Source of the DNA: Aquipluma nitroreducens
GTDB taxonomy: Bacteria > Bacteroidota > Bacteroidia > Bacteroidales > Prolixibacteraceae
Length of the DNA: 64,000 nucleotides
Assembly (NCBI RefSeq): GCF_009689585.1
Contig: NZ_AP018694.1
Coordinates: 310,001 to 374,000 of the forward strand
Direction: 5' to 3'
Each line of letters opens with the position of its first letter. The first letter of the stretch is position 1. Shown here piece by piece: positions 7,949-17,709 of this stretch. The notes below the pieces were generated by a model that saw only the letters and a list, made by a program, of their open reading frames with translations, made no database searches and was not told the origin of the DNA. The position numbers and the translations under genes are program-made.

Positions 7949-8257
7949 TTACTTTTTACTTTTAGTAACATCACCTTCAAAGTGGTTCCGGATGAATAAA
8001 TGGACATCAGATTCCAGATAATACGTTTTTTGCTCTATCCGTTTAAAAGGGAGCTTTCCGGAACTGCGGTAGCGCTGCAATGTTCGCTTACTTACTTTCA
8101 GCATAAAGCACAAATCCTGGTTGTCCATCAGCAATTCGCCATTTAATTTGTGTCGTGGTTTTTCTTTTTGATTGATGCGGCTTTCCATCATATCAAACCG
8201 ATCCATAATTCGTTCCATCCACGCTTCAAAAAGGTTTTTATCTATAAACATAGTCAT
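7949..8257 (-). CDS. Helix-turn-helix protein of the conjugative element
   Basis: 102 residues. The central segment LMDNQDLCFMLKVSKRTLQRYRSSGKLPF is a MerR/excisionase-type helix-turn-helix of the HTH_17 kind, followed by the wing KTYYLESDVHLFI. Such proteins are common in Bacteroidetes mobile elements, where they act in excision or replication control. The N-terminus is helical (MDRFDMMESRINQKEK). It lies 5 bp downstream of the primase gene and is likely its operon partner. A second, related protein is encoded at 10271-10630. Confidence 0.82.
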   Translation of the reverse strand: MTMFIDKNLFEAWMERIMDRFDMMESRINQKEKPRHKLNGELLMDNQDLCFMLKVSKRTLQRYRSSGKLPFKRIEQKTYYLESDVHLFIRNHFEGDVTKSKK

Positions 8258-8262
8258 GAATT

Positions 8263-10308
8263 TTATATATGTCCGATTATGAAATAACTGGCGTTGGACG
8301 CATCTTTCAGAATAAGTTGATTATCCCGCATGAATTTGATATAGCTCTTCGCGGTACGTTCCTTCACATCTAAATTGGTCTGGATTTGTACACACAAATC
8401 CACATAAGTACAGTATCGTTGTTTGCTGAAAATAGAACGGGCAACACTTACAAGTTCATTTCTCTTTCGTTTTTCCTTTTCTTCCTTTGGTTTCTCCCCA
8501 ATGTAAGTGTGCATTCCGACTTTTTTATCCCAGGCAAACTGGATCAGCGGTACATCCAACGGACTTCCGTCCCGAACCTTCAGGGCTTTAACCACCGATA
8601 CCATTGGATCGTCGTCCCGCTCGATGGATAGAATGGCTGCGGCCTTACGTTGAAGTTCTGATCCCAGGTGTCCGCGTAATTTCAAGCCATTGGGAACAAA
8701 ATGCAATACACCAATAATGCAGGTTTTGTATATTCCTGCCAACCTGTATAGTTCATCGATAACAGCGACACTTTCAGCTTCATCGTTGGCACAACGGACC
8801 AGATCAGCGATCCCATCAATTGCTACCACAGCAATACCACCGAATTGGTAGTAAAACTTATCCATGCTTTGTATTATGGCCTGAAGTCTTTCTTTACGCG
8901 ACATGCTGGTTAGGGAGTAGGCTTTGAAACAGGATGGCATAGAATCCTGCTTGCTACGTTTCAGAATATTGGAAATATTTTTGTATAGCTGAATCTCTGA
9001 TTGTTCGGTATCATAAAGTAAGACAGCTTTGTTTTCTGCATTGGCCAGAATACTTGTTCCCAAAGTATCAATCTTATCTTGTTCCCTGATAACACCAGCA
9101 ATCAGACTACCAACATAATTGCTTTTCCCGGTTCCTTCACCTCCTGTAATACCGAGCAAATTGCCTTGTGTTCCTATGGGAACATCGTTGATCGAGATGA
9201 TCATTTCTGATTTAACGGGGGGATTTCCGAAATCGACTTCACATGGTTTTAAAATAGCCATCGTCTCGCTATATAAGGTGTCTAAAAATTCGAGAAATAA
9301 TTGAACGAAATTTTCACGGGTATTTCCGGCTTTGAAATAATCGGATACATCCTTATCGTCTTTACTGCCCGAAAGCGGTAAAATAAGGCGCTTAACCCCG
9401 AATTCTGATAATTGCTGTTGATGTTTTCTGGAGGAATCCAAACCTGTTTTGTCAACATCATATAACAGAACAATGTGTTTGAACCGGTGAGTCAGCTTCC
9501 GGATAATCGTATCGGGAATCGCAGAAGTCTCGCTATTGAAGCATATGGCATGAAACCCACGGGTTGAGAGCGATAAAACGTCTTTCTCTCCCCCGGTAAT
9601 GAATAATGTGTCCCCTTTAATCGGTAATTGTTCCAATCCAAAACAATAGTTCTCACCAAAATTACCACCATACAAAAATCGGATTTCTGAAAAAGGCCGA
9701 TAGATTTTGACGTAACGTTTTCCCCAATAACCGAATATGGGTTCCAGTTCTGAAGATTTGAAAGAAAAGGGTTTACCATCATTGTTTTCACTTTGGAATT
9801 CCTTCAGGGAAATCACTTTATAGAGTTTCAAAATCTCCGCTGGAATGCCATATTGTTTCCAAAACAAAAGCTCTTTGGAAGAAAAGCTCTGCTGATTAAC
9901 ACTGAAGGGTTTTGTTTTTTTCAGTTCAGCAACTGGGTCCAGTCTCTGACCAAGGTTTGTAACTGGCGAAGTAGGTGTTAAATATGGAATATCGTTTTCA
10001 CTCAAACCCAAATTCAGATCACGATTGATTGTCTGTAAAATCTTGACAAATTCATTTGAATTTTCACAATCCAGGTCTTTAAGTTTACCAACCAAAAAGA
10101 AGCAATCGCCACTAAAATCATCATTACCAAAATCTTTAATCCGATAACATCCATTTTTACGATCAAAGAATACATTGCAGGATGCCTTGTGGTCGTCGTA
10201 AAATGGATTCAGAAAGTTCCGTCCAACCCTCCATTGGCCGGGAATATAATATCTGAAAACATCCAGACCATTATTTGTTCGCCTTAGCAACTCGTCTTTG
10301 CTCAACAT
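8263..10308 (-). CDS. Toprim-RecA type primase/helicase-like protein
   Basis: 681 residues. An N-terminal CHC2-like segment (about 20-80, without a clear zinc Cys set) is followed by a Toprim domain with GGEKD near residue 237 and LYDVDKTG near 283. Next comes a RecA/DnaB-like ATPase with Walker A GGEGTGKS near residue 390 and a Walker B-like VVAIDG near 500. The C-terminus looks like a winged-helix module. The layout matches phage and plasmid primase-helicases, so it probably primes or unwinds element DNA after transfer. Its first 38 bp overlap the 3' end of the upstream helix-turn-helix gene, suggesting coupling. Confidence 0.84.
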   Translation of the reverse strand: MLSKDELLRRTNNGLDVFRYYIPGQWRVGRNFLNPFYDDHKASCNVFFDRKNGCYRIKDFGNDDFSGDCFFLVGKLKDLDCENSNEFVKILQTINRDLNLGLSENDIPYLTPTSPVTNLGQRLDPVAELKKTKPFSVNQQSFSSKELLFWKQYGIPAEILKLYKVISLKEFQSENNDGKPFSFKSSELEPIFGYWGKRYVKIYRPFSEIRFLYGGNFGENYCFGLEQLPIKGDTLFITGGEKDVLSLSTRGFHAICFNSETSAIPDTIIRKLTHRFKHIVLLYDVDKTGLDSSRKHQQQLSEFGVKRLILPLSGSKDDKDVSDYFKAGNTRENFVQLFLEFLDTLYSETMAILKPCEVDFGNPPVKSEMIISINDVPIGTQGNLLGITGGEGTGKSNYVGSLIAGVIREQDKIDTLGTSILANAENKAVLLYDTEQSEIQLYKNISNILKRSKQDSMPSCFKAYSLTSMSRKERLQAIIQSMDKFYYQFGGIAVVAIDGIADLVRCANDEAESVAVIDELYRLAGIYKTCIIGVLHFVPNGLKLRGHLGSELQRKAAAILSIERDDDPMVSVVKALKVRDGSPLDVPLIQFAWDKKVGMHTYIGEKPKEEKEKRKRNELVSVARSIFSKQRYCTYVDLCVQIQTNLDVKERTAKSYIKFMRDNQLILKDASNASYFIIGHI

Positions 10309-10630
10309 ATCGCTGGTGATTGGTGATCAGGTTTTGCATGGCTTCTTCGCTACTTCGGATTCGCCTTTCATTTAGCATCCGTTTGATTTCAGCGATGGTG
10401 TAGTATGTTTTCCCCGCTATGACAGAATAGGTGATAGCGCCTTTGGAGCGCAGCCGTTGTAATGTGCGTTGGCTGATATTCAAAAATGAACAGACCTCAA
10501 AACTATCTATCCACTCCTCTTCAGGATTAATCGCGTTGACAGACTGGTATTCTGCGACAAACTGGGCAATCGTATTGATCTTTGCAACCAGTTCTTTGTA
10601 TGCCTTCGATTCAACTGTTATGACTTCCAT
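10271..10630 (-). CDS. Helix-turn-helix protein, excisionase-like
   Basis: 119 residues. The segment EEWIDSFEVCSFLNISQRTLQRLRSKG contains an HTH_17-type helix-turn-helix, followed by the wing KTYYTIAEIKRML. It is similar in layout to the protein at 7949-8257, so the primase is flanked by two related DNA-binding proteins. It is likely the first gene of the block HTH, primase, HTH. A role in excision or replication control is inferred from family and context. Confidence 0.82.
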   Translation of the reverse strand: MEVITVESKAYKELVAKINTIAQFVAEYQSVNAINPEEEWIDSFEVCSFLNISQRTLQRLRSKGAITYSVIAGKTYYTIAEIKRMLNERRIRSSEEAMQNLITNHQRYVEQRRVAKANK

Positions 10631-10891
10631 AAAAATAACTTACTGATTAGCAGCAAACTTCAGCAAAATAGGGATTGCTGATATGGAAGTCGGTGTGGAT
10701 TTTCTTGAAATTATTTTTATGAGCTTAATTACAACTATTTACAAATCAACTTAAGTAAGAAGAAAGTATGTAGTAGTTGTGGAATACTCGGTATTATGGG
10801 AATATGAAGGTTATAACTTGATTTCATCTGGAATCGACAGTAAAATTGGATGTCAAATTGATTAAATACAGAGTAATACCGAACTCTGTAT

Positions 10892-11725
10892 TTATTGATT
10901 CCTGCCCATACGCCGTAGTAAGGCATTTTTTAGTTTATCGAGAAAAGGAGTAGGGTTCGTGCGAATCTTCATATCACTAAATGCACGTGACAGGTTCTTA
11001 TCGAGTCGAATATTGAAAACGTTCTGAATGTAATCGGATAGTTGCGTGAGTGGCACGTTTCCAAAGGTACTGGCAGTGTCCCAGGAATAGAGTTGCTCCA
11101 TCAGTTCTGTTTTAGTCCCTTTCCATGTTAGTTTAGTTGATGGAAAATAGAAAGAACCAAGTTTTGAGGTACTGTTATCTAGTAATTCCAATTCCTGCAT
11201 CAAGTATGGTAAGAGCATATCATTCGCCAATATTTTTGCAACCTTGAAATCACAGATGGTGCAAAAAACTGGATCAAGTTCGTAATAAAATGTTTCCAAG
11301 TACTGCTCCGTGAACAATTTGCCTCTTAAAAAATACAAGGAATCCAAATGAGTGGATCCTGAACGGTAGTAACGTATAAAATCTAATCGTTTTGTTGTAT
11401 ACCTATTAATTGCATTCAGCTCTTTGTTCAAATATACTTTTTGAGCGTCAACACCTGCCATTGGCCTGTTCATCTCTATGTTATAAATTTTACGGTAATA
11501 AATCAATCGATAACAGAACTTCGGCTTAATATCTTTAAAAAATATAATTTCCTCTTCTTCATCTTTAAAAGTGTAAGCCAAAACGAACACCTTCAATCGA
11601 TTGAATGCCTCTCCGAGAACCTGGGAACCAGCCAATGACCTTTTTAATATGTTCTCCTCAGAAGATTCTATCAGTTCAATTTTTGCATCAACCTCTTTTT
11701 TTAGGTTGGCTATATATTCAATCAT
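10892..11725 (-). CDS. rteC: RteC family regulator of conjugative element excision
   Basis: 277 residues. The C-terminal half, with KLTWKGTKTELMEQLY, LTQLSDYIQNVFNI and TPFLDKLKNALLRRM, is the RteC signature. In CTnDOT, RteC activates the excision operon. The N-terminal half is helical. No RteA/RteB two-component pair is seen here. A gap of about 260 bp separates it from the downstream helix-turn-helix gene, so it may have its own transcript. Its presence, with the tra genes, identifies the region as a CTnDOT-like integrative element. Confidence 0.9.
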   Translation of the reverse strand: MIEYIANLKKEVDAKIELIESSEENILKRSLAGSQVLGEAFNRLKVFVLAYTFKDEEEEIIFFKDIKPKFCYRLIYYRKIYNIEMNRPMAGVDAQKVYLNKELNAINRYTTKRLDFIRYYRSGSTHLDSLYFLRGKLFTEQYLETFYYELDPVFCTICDFKVAKILANDMLLPYLMQELELLDNSTSKLGSFYFPSTKLTWKGTKTELMEQLYSWDTASTFGNVPLTQLSDYIQNVFNIRLDKNLSRAFSDMKIRTNPTPFLDKLKNALLRRMGRNQ

Positions 11726-11805
11726 AGGTTATTTCTATACGTCTTAGTTCTATTTTTACCAATCAATATTTCCTTTACTTTTATTTTGGCGATCATGGTG
11801 AAATT

Positions 11806-12117
11806 TTAATCGAATAAATCATTGCTTTCGCTATTGTCGATTTTCATTAAATTGTCTTTTAGCTTTCGACAATTTTTCAGGAGTATTTTTAGCCATATTG
11901 GATCATTTTCATCAACAGGTAACTGAAGAGTTTCATCTCAAAAAGCTATCATTTCCTTACGGTCAACGAAATATCGGTAATCTTCTGATCGGATTTTTGC
12001 TTCATACTCCATTAGAGAGGAGGCAAAAGCCGTTCGCTTAGAAACCTTCTCTAATACCTCTTTTAATCCGAACAGTCCATTTTCCAAATCCATAATAATT
12101 TTACTAATCGTTTTCAT
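11806..12117 (-). pseudogene. Small gene interrupted by an in-frame TGA
   Basis: Reading from ATG 12117 gives 59 codons (MKTISKIIMDLENG and on to MIAF), a TGA at 11938-11940, then 43 more sense codons in the same frame (DETLQLPVDENDP through SNDLFD) to a TAA at 11806-11808. Both halves have protein-like composition, charged and helical, and together would make a 103-residue protein next to rteC. The simplest reading is a nonsense mutation. There is no visible SECIS-like element to support recoding. The intact family is not recognised. Confidence 0.55.
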
Positions 12118-12906
12118 GGCTTAAAATTAGAACAGTTAATAAATAGACATTTTATGGCCAGTTATAATTTTCATCACACCTATCAAATTCTATAACAGTT
12201 CAGCTTTTACTATTATCCACATTTCTAAATTTAAATTTATATCCTAAATTATAAGGTTGTTGAAAAACCAAAATATAAAGTTTAATCCCGGGGGTATGTT
12301 GATACCCCCGGGAAACCTTCCTCTTCAATTAGTTCGAGGAAGACTGACCACAAACTAAACCTAACCAGCTCATTTATTCATTTATAATCATCACCAATCA
12401 ATGAATTATTTCGATTTTCTCTAATTTGGGAACAGATTAAATGTCGCTCCAAGATTGATCTTTTCATTAAATCATCTAACCCATTTATTCAATCTACTTT
12501 TTCTTTGAATGATAGAGAATCAATCTCTGTCAGGAGGCAATTATCTTTTCTTGTAAAAAATGGGCACTCATAAGCTAAACCATATATAATGTACTTACCA
12601 GTCATAACTGATTTTTAATGTGTTTGTAAAAGTTAAAATTCTCTTAGAAACAGTTTCTTATCTCAACCGTACCCATAGTTTAACTTTCAACGCTCTAGGT
12701 TTATGATCTCTTTATGACCTATAATTTAATTTTAAGTAAAGTGTATTTGTGCGCTTTGTAACTAATGAACAACGTTATCAATAATGAAAGAATTTTGCGA
12801 GAAGAAAAATACAGAATTTCATTTGACGAAATTGATTTTGTCTTTCGTCTCCAACCAGAAATATTCCGGATGATGAAAAGTTAACACTTGCACTAAATTG
12901 TGAACT
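12118..12906. other. Gene-poor stretch, possible end of the mobile element
   Basis: 789 bp, AT-rich, with no convincing gene. It contains a GC-rich palindrome (12287-12312) and a 39-codon plus-strand frame (12765-12884, MNNVINNERILREEKYR start) that is too short to support alone. The genes on its left belong to the conjugative element and those on its right look chromosomal, so an attachment site may lie here, but I could not identify one. Confidence 0.5.
12287..12312. repeat. GC-rich palindrome, 10-bp arms
   Basis: CCCGGGGGTA (12287-12296) and TACCCCCGGG (12303-12312) are exact inverted arms around a 6-nt loop, standing out in an AT-rich stretch. There is no T-run on either side. It could be a protein-binding dyad, a recombination site or a strong hairpin at the edge of the mobile element. 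Confidence 0.75.
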
Positions 12907-13575
12907 TTAAAAACTGGAAATGGTCAGATTATAAATTACATCTACTGGAAGTCCATTAAAAGAATTAATTAGAATATCAGCCTTGCTTAAATCCTGATTG
13001 CCTGAATTTGGATTCATATAGCCAATACATTTCATATTTGCACTTTTTGCAGCAGAAACGCCATTAAATGAATCTTCAATTACAATACATAACTCTGGAG
13101 GGACTTGTAATCTCTCAGATACTTTCAGAAATATTTCGGGACTTGGTTTCCCTTTTTCAACATTTTCTCCACTTATTGTCAAATGGAAATATTTTTTGAG
13201 TTCAAAACAGGAAAGGATATAATCAATTTGTTCGTGTGGTGAAGACGATGCCAGTGCCAATAAAAAATTATTTTTATGTAAATCTGAAATTAATTCTGAA
13301 ACATAGGGAATTGGCTGAATGTGAACTTCCTGTCTCAGGTATTCCATATAAAGCTTTTTTTTAAGTTGAATGACTTCCGGTATTTTGATTGGTAAATCAT
13401 ACTTGCTTCCAAGCCAGGACCACCATGTTTCGTCCGTTGTTCCCATAAATGCATTATGCTCATCCTCGGAGACATTGATTCCTAATAATTGAAACATCTT
13501 TCTCTCACATTTCTGATGAATCGGTTCACTGTCAATAATTACCCCGTCCATATCAAAAATTACACACTTTTTCAT
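12907..13575 (-). CDS. HAD superfamily phosphatase, beta-phosphoglucomutase-like
   Basis: 222 residues with all four HAD motifs: DMDGVIIDSE near residue 8 (nucleophile Asp plus second Asp), LASSSP (motif II Ser/Thr), KGKPSPEIF (motif III Lys) and IEDSFNGVSAA (motif IV Asp). The alpha-helical cap between motifs I and II is that of subclass IA, as in phosphoglycolate phosphatase, sugar-phosphate phosphatases and beta-phosphoglucomutase. The substrate cannot be told. It stands alone, about 200 bp from its neighbour. Confidence 0.88.
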   Translation of the reverse strand: MKKCVIFDMDGVIIDSEPIHQKCERKMFQLLGINVSEDEHNAFMGTTDETWWSWLGSKYDLPIKIPEVIQLKKKLYMEYLRQEVHIQPIPYVSELISDLHKNNFLLALASSSPHEQIDYILSCFELKKYFHLTISGENVEKGKPSPEIFLKVSERLQVPPELCIVIEDSFNGVSAAKSANMKCIGYMNPNSGNQDLSKADILINSFNGLPVDVIYNLTISSF

Positions 13576-13770
13576 TTTAACGGTTTTTGTATATTTTGAT
13601 TCTATGAGTTATTCAAGAAGTATTGATTGCGATATGATGCTATAAGAAGACAATCTTAATCAGCTTCCTGTTATGACTATAAAGCAGAATGGTATGTTGC
13701 AATACAACATGCCTCAAATGTAATATATTGCTTGTTGAAAGTGAATTTCATTCTCATAGTATTAATAGGT

Positions 13771-14937
13771 TTATGTGGAGCCAATCCAAGTCATTTTATG
13801 CCAAATGGTTTCAAGAGGTCCGTGATTAAAACGATTGATCCAACAAGAACTAAAGAAACCCTCCAGCATTGCTAATAAAATACCGATAAATAATGAATAA
13901 GTTGCTCCGGCATATTGATATAAGCCCAATCCAAATCCATAATAAATAAAGGAACCAATTATAGACATCATAATATAGTTCGACAAACTCATGCGACCAA
14001 TAGATGAAAAACTGTTTAATAATTTATAAAAAAAATCAGTTTGAAAAAGCAATACGAAACCAGAAACCATTACCAGCATAAATGCCATATTTGTCCACGA
14101 AGTTTCAATAGTCACTATTGGACTTCGAATAGCTTTGTTACTAATCCAACTATTTAATCCTTCTTTAACAGTAAACAACAGAAGAAATAACATAAAAGAA
14201 ATAATTATAGTTCTGAACCAAAAACGTTTACTTTCAATAGAAGCGACAAATACCGATTTGCGGCCAGCCAACATTCCGAGCATAAATAATGATAAAGTCT
14301 GAAATATCCTCCCGTTTTCCCATGTCCAGTAAAAAACGGCAGTTTTTCCATTAGTCAGATTCCCTATCCATGTTTCTATCAATGAATTGCCTGTAATATA
14401 TTCGCCCATTTTATCAAAATAAAACCATGAAGCCGGATCAACTATTTTGATATCCGGATTTTGAACCGCTAAAATAAAATTAATCCATTCATAAGGCTGA
14501 AACATTAAAACTAGTGCGATCCAAAATACGGCTTTATCATTAAGTCTGGCTACAGGAATCAAAAAGAGTCCGATGACAGCATAATCAGTAAGAATATCTC
14601 CCTGATAAAATGCCGAATTAATAAGGCCAAAAATAAACAACAGGAATAGTCTCCACACAAATCTCGCTCTGAAATCTTTTCCTTTTATTTCTTGGTTATT
14701 TGACTGGATAAAGAATGTTAATCCAAAAAGCAAAGAGAAGATAGCATATGATTTTCCACTAAATAAGAAAAACAGGCTTTTCCATATTCCACTGTCGAAT
14801 GTTCGGATCCAATTTGGCAAATTCGAAGGAAGGTAATATAAATCATAATGTTCAATATTATGCAACAATATAATCGACACGATGGCAAAACCTCGCAAGG
14901 CATCAACTACCTGAAGACGGGGGACGGTTGAACTCAT
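13771..14937 (-). CDS. DUF418 family membrane protein (YeiB-like)
   Basis: 388 residues with about ten hydrophobic segments. It starts with RLQVVDALRGFAIVSIILLHN, the acyltransferase-3/YeiB type opening, and ends with the DUF418 region (SFSSIGRMSLSNYIMMSIIG, then GPLETIWHKMTW). Function in this family is unsettled; some members are thought to be transporters or acyltransferases. Its start lies 42 bp from the end of the APC permease gene, so it is probably the last gene of the DegT operon. Confidence 0.85.
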   Translation of the reverse strand: MSSTVPRLQVVDALRGFAIVSIILLHNIEHYDLYYLPSNLPNWIRTFDSGIWKSLFFLFSGKSYAIFSLLFGLTFFIQSNNQEIKGKDFRARFVWRLFLLFIFGLINSAFYQGDILTDYAVIGLFLIPVARLNDKAVFWIALVLMFQPYEWINFILAVQNPDIKIVDPASWFYFDKMGEYITGNSLIETWIGNLTNGKTAVFYWTWENGRIFQTLSLFMLGMLAGRKSVFVASIESKRFWFRTIIISFMLFLLLFTVKEGLNSWISNKAIRSPIVTIETSWTNMAFMLVMVSGFVLLFQTDFFYKLLNSFSSIGRMSLSNYIMMSIIGSFIYYGFGLGLYQYAGATYSLFIGILLAMLEGFFSSCWINRFNHGPLETIWHKMTWIGST

Positions 14938-14979
14938 AATTTCATAGTTAAAAATTTATGTAAAACTTAATTCTGGATT

Positions 14980-16371
14980 TCAAGCCTGCGTGAAATCCAT
15001 CATCACCGTTGCCTTTCGAAAACCTTTGGTTCTTATGGTTAGGTAAATAGTCCCAATCAGCATCCACCCCCCACCAATTAGGAAGGTATTTAAAGGAAGG
15101 TTCAGCCAAATGATCAGGCAGATCACAAACCCGATAGCCGGAGGAAGGAAGTCCTGAAAAAAGCCTTTTGCTGTCTTGACGTCTGCCTTGAAATAATATT
15201 CACGCATGGAGGCAATATTTACTCCCATAAAAGCGAAGAAAGCGCCAAAATTTATCAGTCGCGCGCATTCTTCATAATTGAGCAGCAAGGCGCCAAACAA
15301 GGCCAATCCACCTACAAAAAGAACATTATAACTGGGTACGGCTGTTTTCTTTCCCAAATGGCCAAATATCTTTTTAGGGATCACGTTGTCCCGACCCATC
15401 CCGTAAAGCAACCGGCCTGCACCCAATTGTCCCGTTATGCCCGAACCCACGCTTCCCACCAACAGGATTGCCGACAGTAATCCATCCAATAAAGGCCCGC
15501 CAGCCCTGTGGGCCACCGACATTATTGCCGTATCCAATGCGTTATTACGAGCAGCATCATCAGTCAGTCCATTGGTGAATGAAGTCCAATCGGGCCATGA
15601 AATTTGGGCCAGGTAAACCTGCGCTCCACTCCATATTCCCGTGATCAGGCAAGTCATTACTGCCGCGATCAACACATTACGTCTTGGATTTTTTACTTCT
15701 TCGGAAAGGGTCGTCAATCCGTCAAAACCAATATAAGTTAAAGCTGCCAAAGCCGTCGCCGGACCAATGGCACCAAATGAGAAGGTTTCAGGATTATAAA
15801 AGGGACGCGAGGAAAACAATCCACCTAAGCCTTCTTTTAAAAAAACAAAACGAATAGCGGCAGCCATGAAATAGAAAACGACCACGCTCATAACAATCAT
15901 CAAAATCCAGTTTGCCCTGGCTGCCACTATGATCCCCCTCAGGTTCAAAGCCGTAAACCCAATAACAAAAAAGAATATCCAGAAATAATATGGAATAAAA
16001 GGCATCAGGTGATTGGCCGTTATACTGGTGAAAATAACGCAGAGGATCGGGATAAACATATAATCCATAAACATTGACCAGCCAGCGATAAAACCCAGGT
16101 AAGGATTAATGCTTCTTCCAACATAGGTGTAGGCCGAACCTGCTGCCGGGTAACGGTTTGCCATTCTTCCGTAACTGATTGCTGTAAAAATCATGGCCAC
16201 CATAGCCACAAGAATTGTGGTCACCGCGTGCCCTTTTGAAATATTGTTGGCATGGCCAAACAAGGGCAAAGCCGCAACCGGCTGGATCAGGATAATTCCG
16301 TAAATAACCAGGTCGCTTAGCGATAGGACTCGTTTGAGTTTTACTTCGGAGTTTGAGTTTGCAGCAGTCAT
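14980..16371 (-). CDS. APC superfamily permease
   Basis: 463 residues, about twelve membrane helices. The N-terminal VLSLSDLVIYGIILIQPVAALPLFG and the segment YTYVGRSINPYLGFIAGWSMFMDY are typical of amino acid-polyamine-organocation transporters, as is TALAALTYIGFDGLTTLSEEVKNPRRN. The substrate is likely an amino acid or amine. It is 22 bp downstream of the Gfo/Idh/MocA gene in the same operon, which suggests uptake of a nitrogen-containing compound processed by its neighbours. That link is inference. Confidence 0.88.
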   Translation of the reverse strand: MTAANSNSEVKLKRVLSLSDLVIYGIILIQPVAALPLFGHANNISKGHAVTTILVAMVAMIFTAISYGRMANRYPAAGSAYTYVGRSINPYLGFIAGWSMFMDYMFIPILCVIFTSITANHLMPFIPYYFWIFFFVIGFTALNLRGIIVAARANWILMIVMSVVVFYFMAAAIRFVFLKEGLGGLFSSRPFYNPETFSFGAIGPATALAALTYIGFDGLTTLSEEVKNPRRNVLIAAVMTCLITGIWSGAQVYLAQISWPDWTSFTNGLTDDAARNNALDTAIMSVAHRAGGPLLDGLLSAILLVGSVGSGITGQLGAGRLLYGMGRDNVIPKKIFGHLGKKTAVPSYNVLFVGGLALFGALLLNYEECARLINFGAFFAFMGVNIASMREYYFKADVKTAKGFFQDFLPPAIGFVICLIIWLNLPLNTFLIGGGWMLIGTIYLTIRTKGFRKATVMMDFTQA

Positions 16372-16393
16372 TTTAGTTCTTTTAGATTAAATA

Positions 16394-17536
16394 CTACTTC
16401 ACTTCCGCCCAACTTCGATTTTCGACTGACCGCTCAACAGCTTCAAGTACTTCCTGGCTTTTTACGCCATCTTCAAAGCTCGGACTAAACGGAGTATTGT
16501 CCACAATTGAGCGAATAAATTCTGCTACTTCAATCACAAATGAATCAGCGTAGCCAATGCCATGTCCCTGGGGCCACCATCCGCCATTGTACGGGTGAAC
16601 ATCATGTGTGGCATTAATTTTTCTGAACCCGGCTTCCTGTGGCCCTTGTGTGTTATCGTAGAACATCAGGTAATTCTGATCTTCAAAATTCCAGAAAATC
16701 GAACCTTTTTCACCGTTGATTTCAATCGTGTTGTAATTTTTACGGCCGGTAGCCAAACGGGTCGATTCAAAGCACCCGGTAGCTCCGCCTTCGAAATTAA
16801 CCAAAAATTGGGCTACATCGTCAACGGTCACCATTCCTTTGGGCCCATTGGGATTATTGCCATCCACCGGGCGTTCCTTGATCAGTGTTTGCAGGTTGCC
16901 ACTCACTTCCTTAAAATTCAAACCTGTTATAAAACGGGTTGCATCAACTGAATGGGCGCTCAGGTCGCCTAAAGGCCCTGAGCCTGCGATCTTTTTATCG
17001 AAACGCCAGACCATGGCAAAATTTGGGTTCGTGATCCAGTCTTGCGCATAGCGAACAAATACATGGTAAATGCGTCCGATGCGGCCTTCCTGAACCAATT
17101 GCCTTGCCAACGCCAGTGACGGTGTGAAACGGTATGAATAGCCACAACAATGTTTGACACCTGCTCGTTTTACGGCATCCAACATTTCCCGGGCATCTGC
17201 AAGGTTATTGGCCAGGGGTTTTTCACAAAGCACGTGCTTCCCGTTTTTTGCGGCTTCAAGAGCAATTTCTTTATGCAGAAAATTGGGTGTGGCAATGCTG
17301 ATTAAATCAATGTCATCACGGGTAACAACTTTGCGCCAGTCGGTTTCAATTTCTTCCCAACCAAATTTATCGGCAAATATCTGTAAATTTTCGGGTGAGT
17401 CTTTAGCGCACAGGCATTTCATAACAATCTTGGCCGGGGTTCCTGCCCACATTTCCGCATTTTTAAATGCATTGGAGTGCGCTATTCCCATAAACTGGTG
17501 GCCGATTAAGGCAACGCGTATTTCTCTTTTTAACAT
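16394..17536 (-). CDS. Gfo/Idh/MocA family oxidoreductase
   Basis: 380 residues. An N-terminal Rossmann domain contains IGHQFMGIAHSNAFK and the conserved HVLCEKPLANN, whose Lys is the Gfo/Idh/MocA catalytic-site lysine. The C-terminal alpha/beta domain includes GDLSAHSVDATRFITG and carries an aspartate-histidine pair. Such enzymes oxidise or reduce sugars and inositols with NAD(P), often at C3. It lies between the aminotransferase gene (gap 173 bp) and the permease. With the DegT enzyme it could interconvert a keto-sugar and an amino-sugar. Confidence 0.9.
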   Translation of the reverse strand: MLKREIRVALIGHQFMGIAHSNAFKNAEMWAGTPAKIVMKCLCAKDSPENLQIFADKFGWEEIETDWRKVVTRDDIDLISIATPNFLHKEIALEAAKNGKHVLCEKPLANNLADAREMLDAVKRAGVKHCCGYSYRFTPSLALARQLVQEGRIGRIYHVFVRYAQDWITNPNFAMVWRFDKKIAGSGPLGDLSAHSVDATRFITGLNFKEVSGNLQTLIKERPVDGNNPNGPKGMVTVDDVAQFLVNFEGGATGCFESTRLATGRKNYNTIEINGEKGSIFWNFEDQNYLMFYDNTQGPQEAGFRKINATHDVHPYNGGWWPQGHGIGYADSFVIEVAEFIRSIVDNTPFSPSFEDGVKSQEVLEAVERSVENRSWAEVK

Positions 17537-17709
17537 TTCTTCCTGGTTTAATTTATTAAGTAGGCTATTTTTTCAAAGATGTTCCATTTGCGTCAATTTG
17601 CGCACGATAGCCTTTTAAAATTAATTTCAACGGAAGATAAGGTGGCATTTAACAGCCATCTATCCCCCGATGAACCTTTTTTCAATATTAACCCAAATCT
17701 ACATTACCT

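Noticed and set aside
11938-11940. TGA as a selenocysteine codon
   Set aside because: No stem-loop of SECIS type is visible after it, no selenoprotein family fits, and Bacteroidota rarely use it in such small proteins.
12765-12884. 39-codon plus-strand frame in the gene-poor stretch
   Set aside because: Too short, no recognised family and no clear promoter or ribosome-binding site. Mentioned only as content of the stretch.
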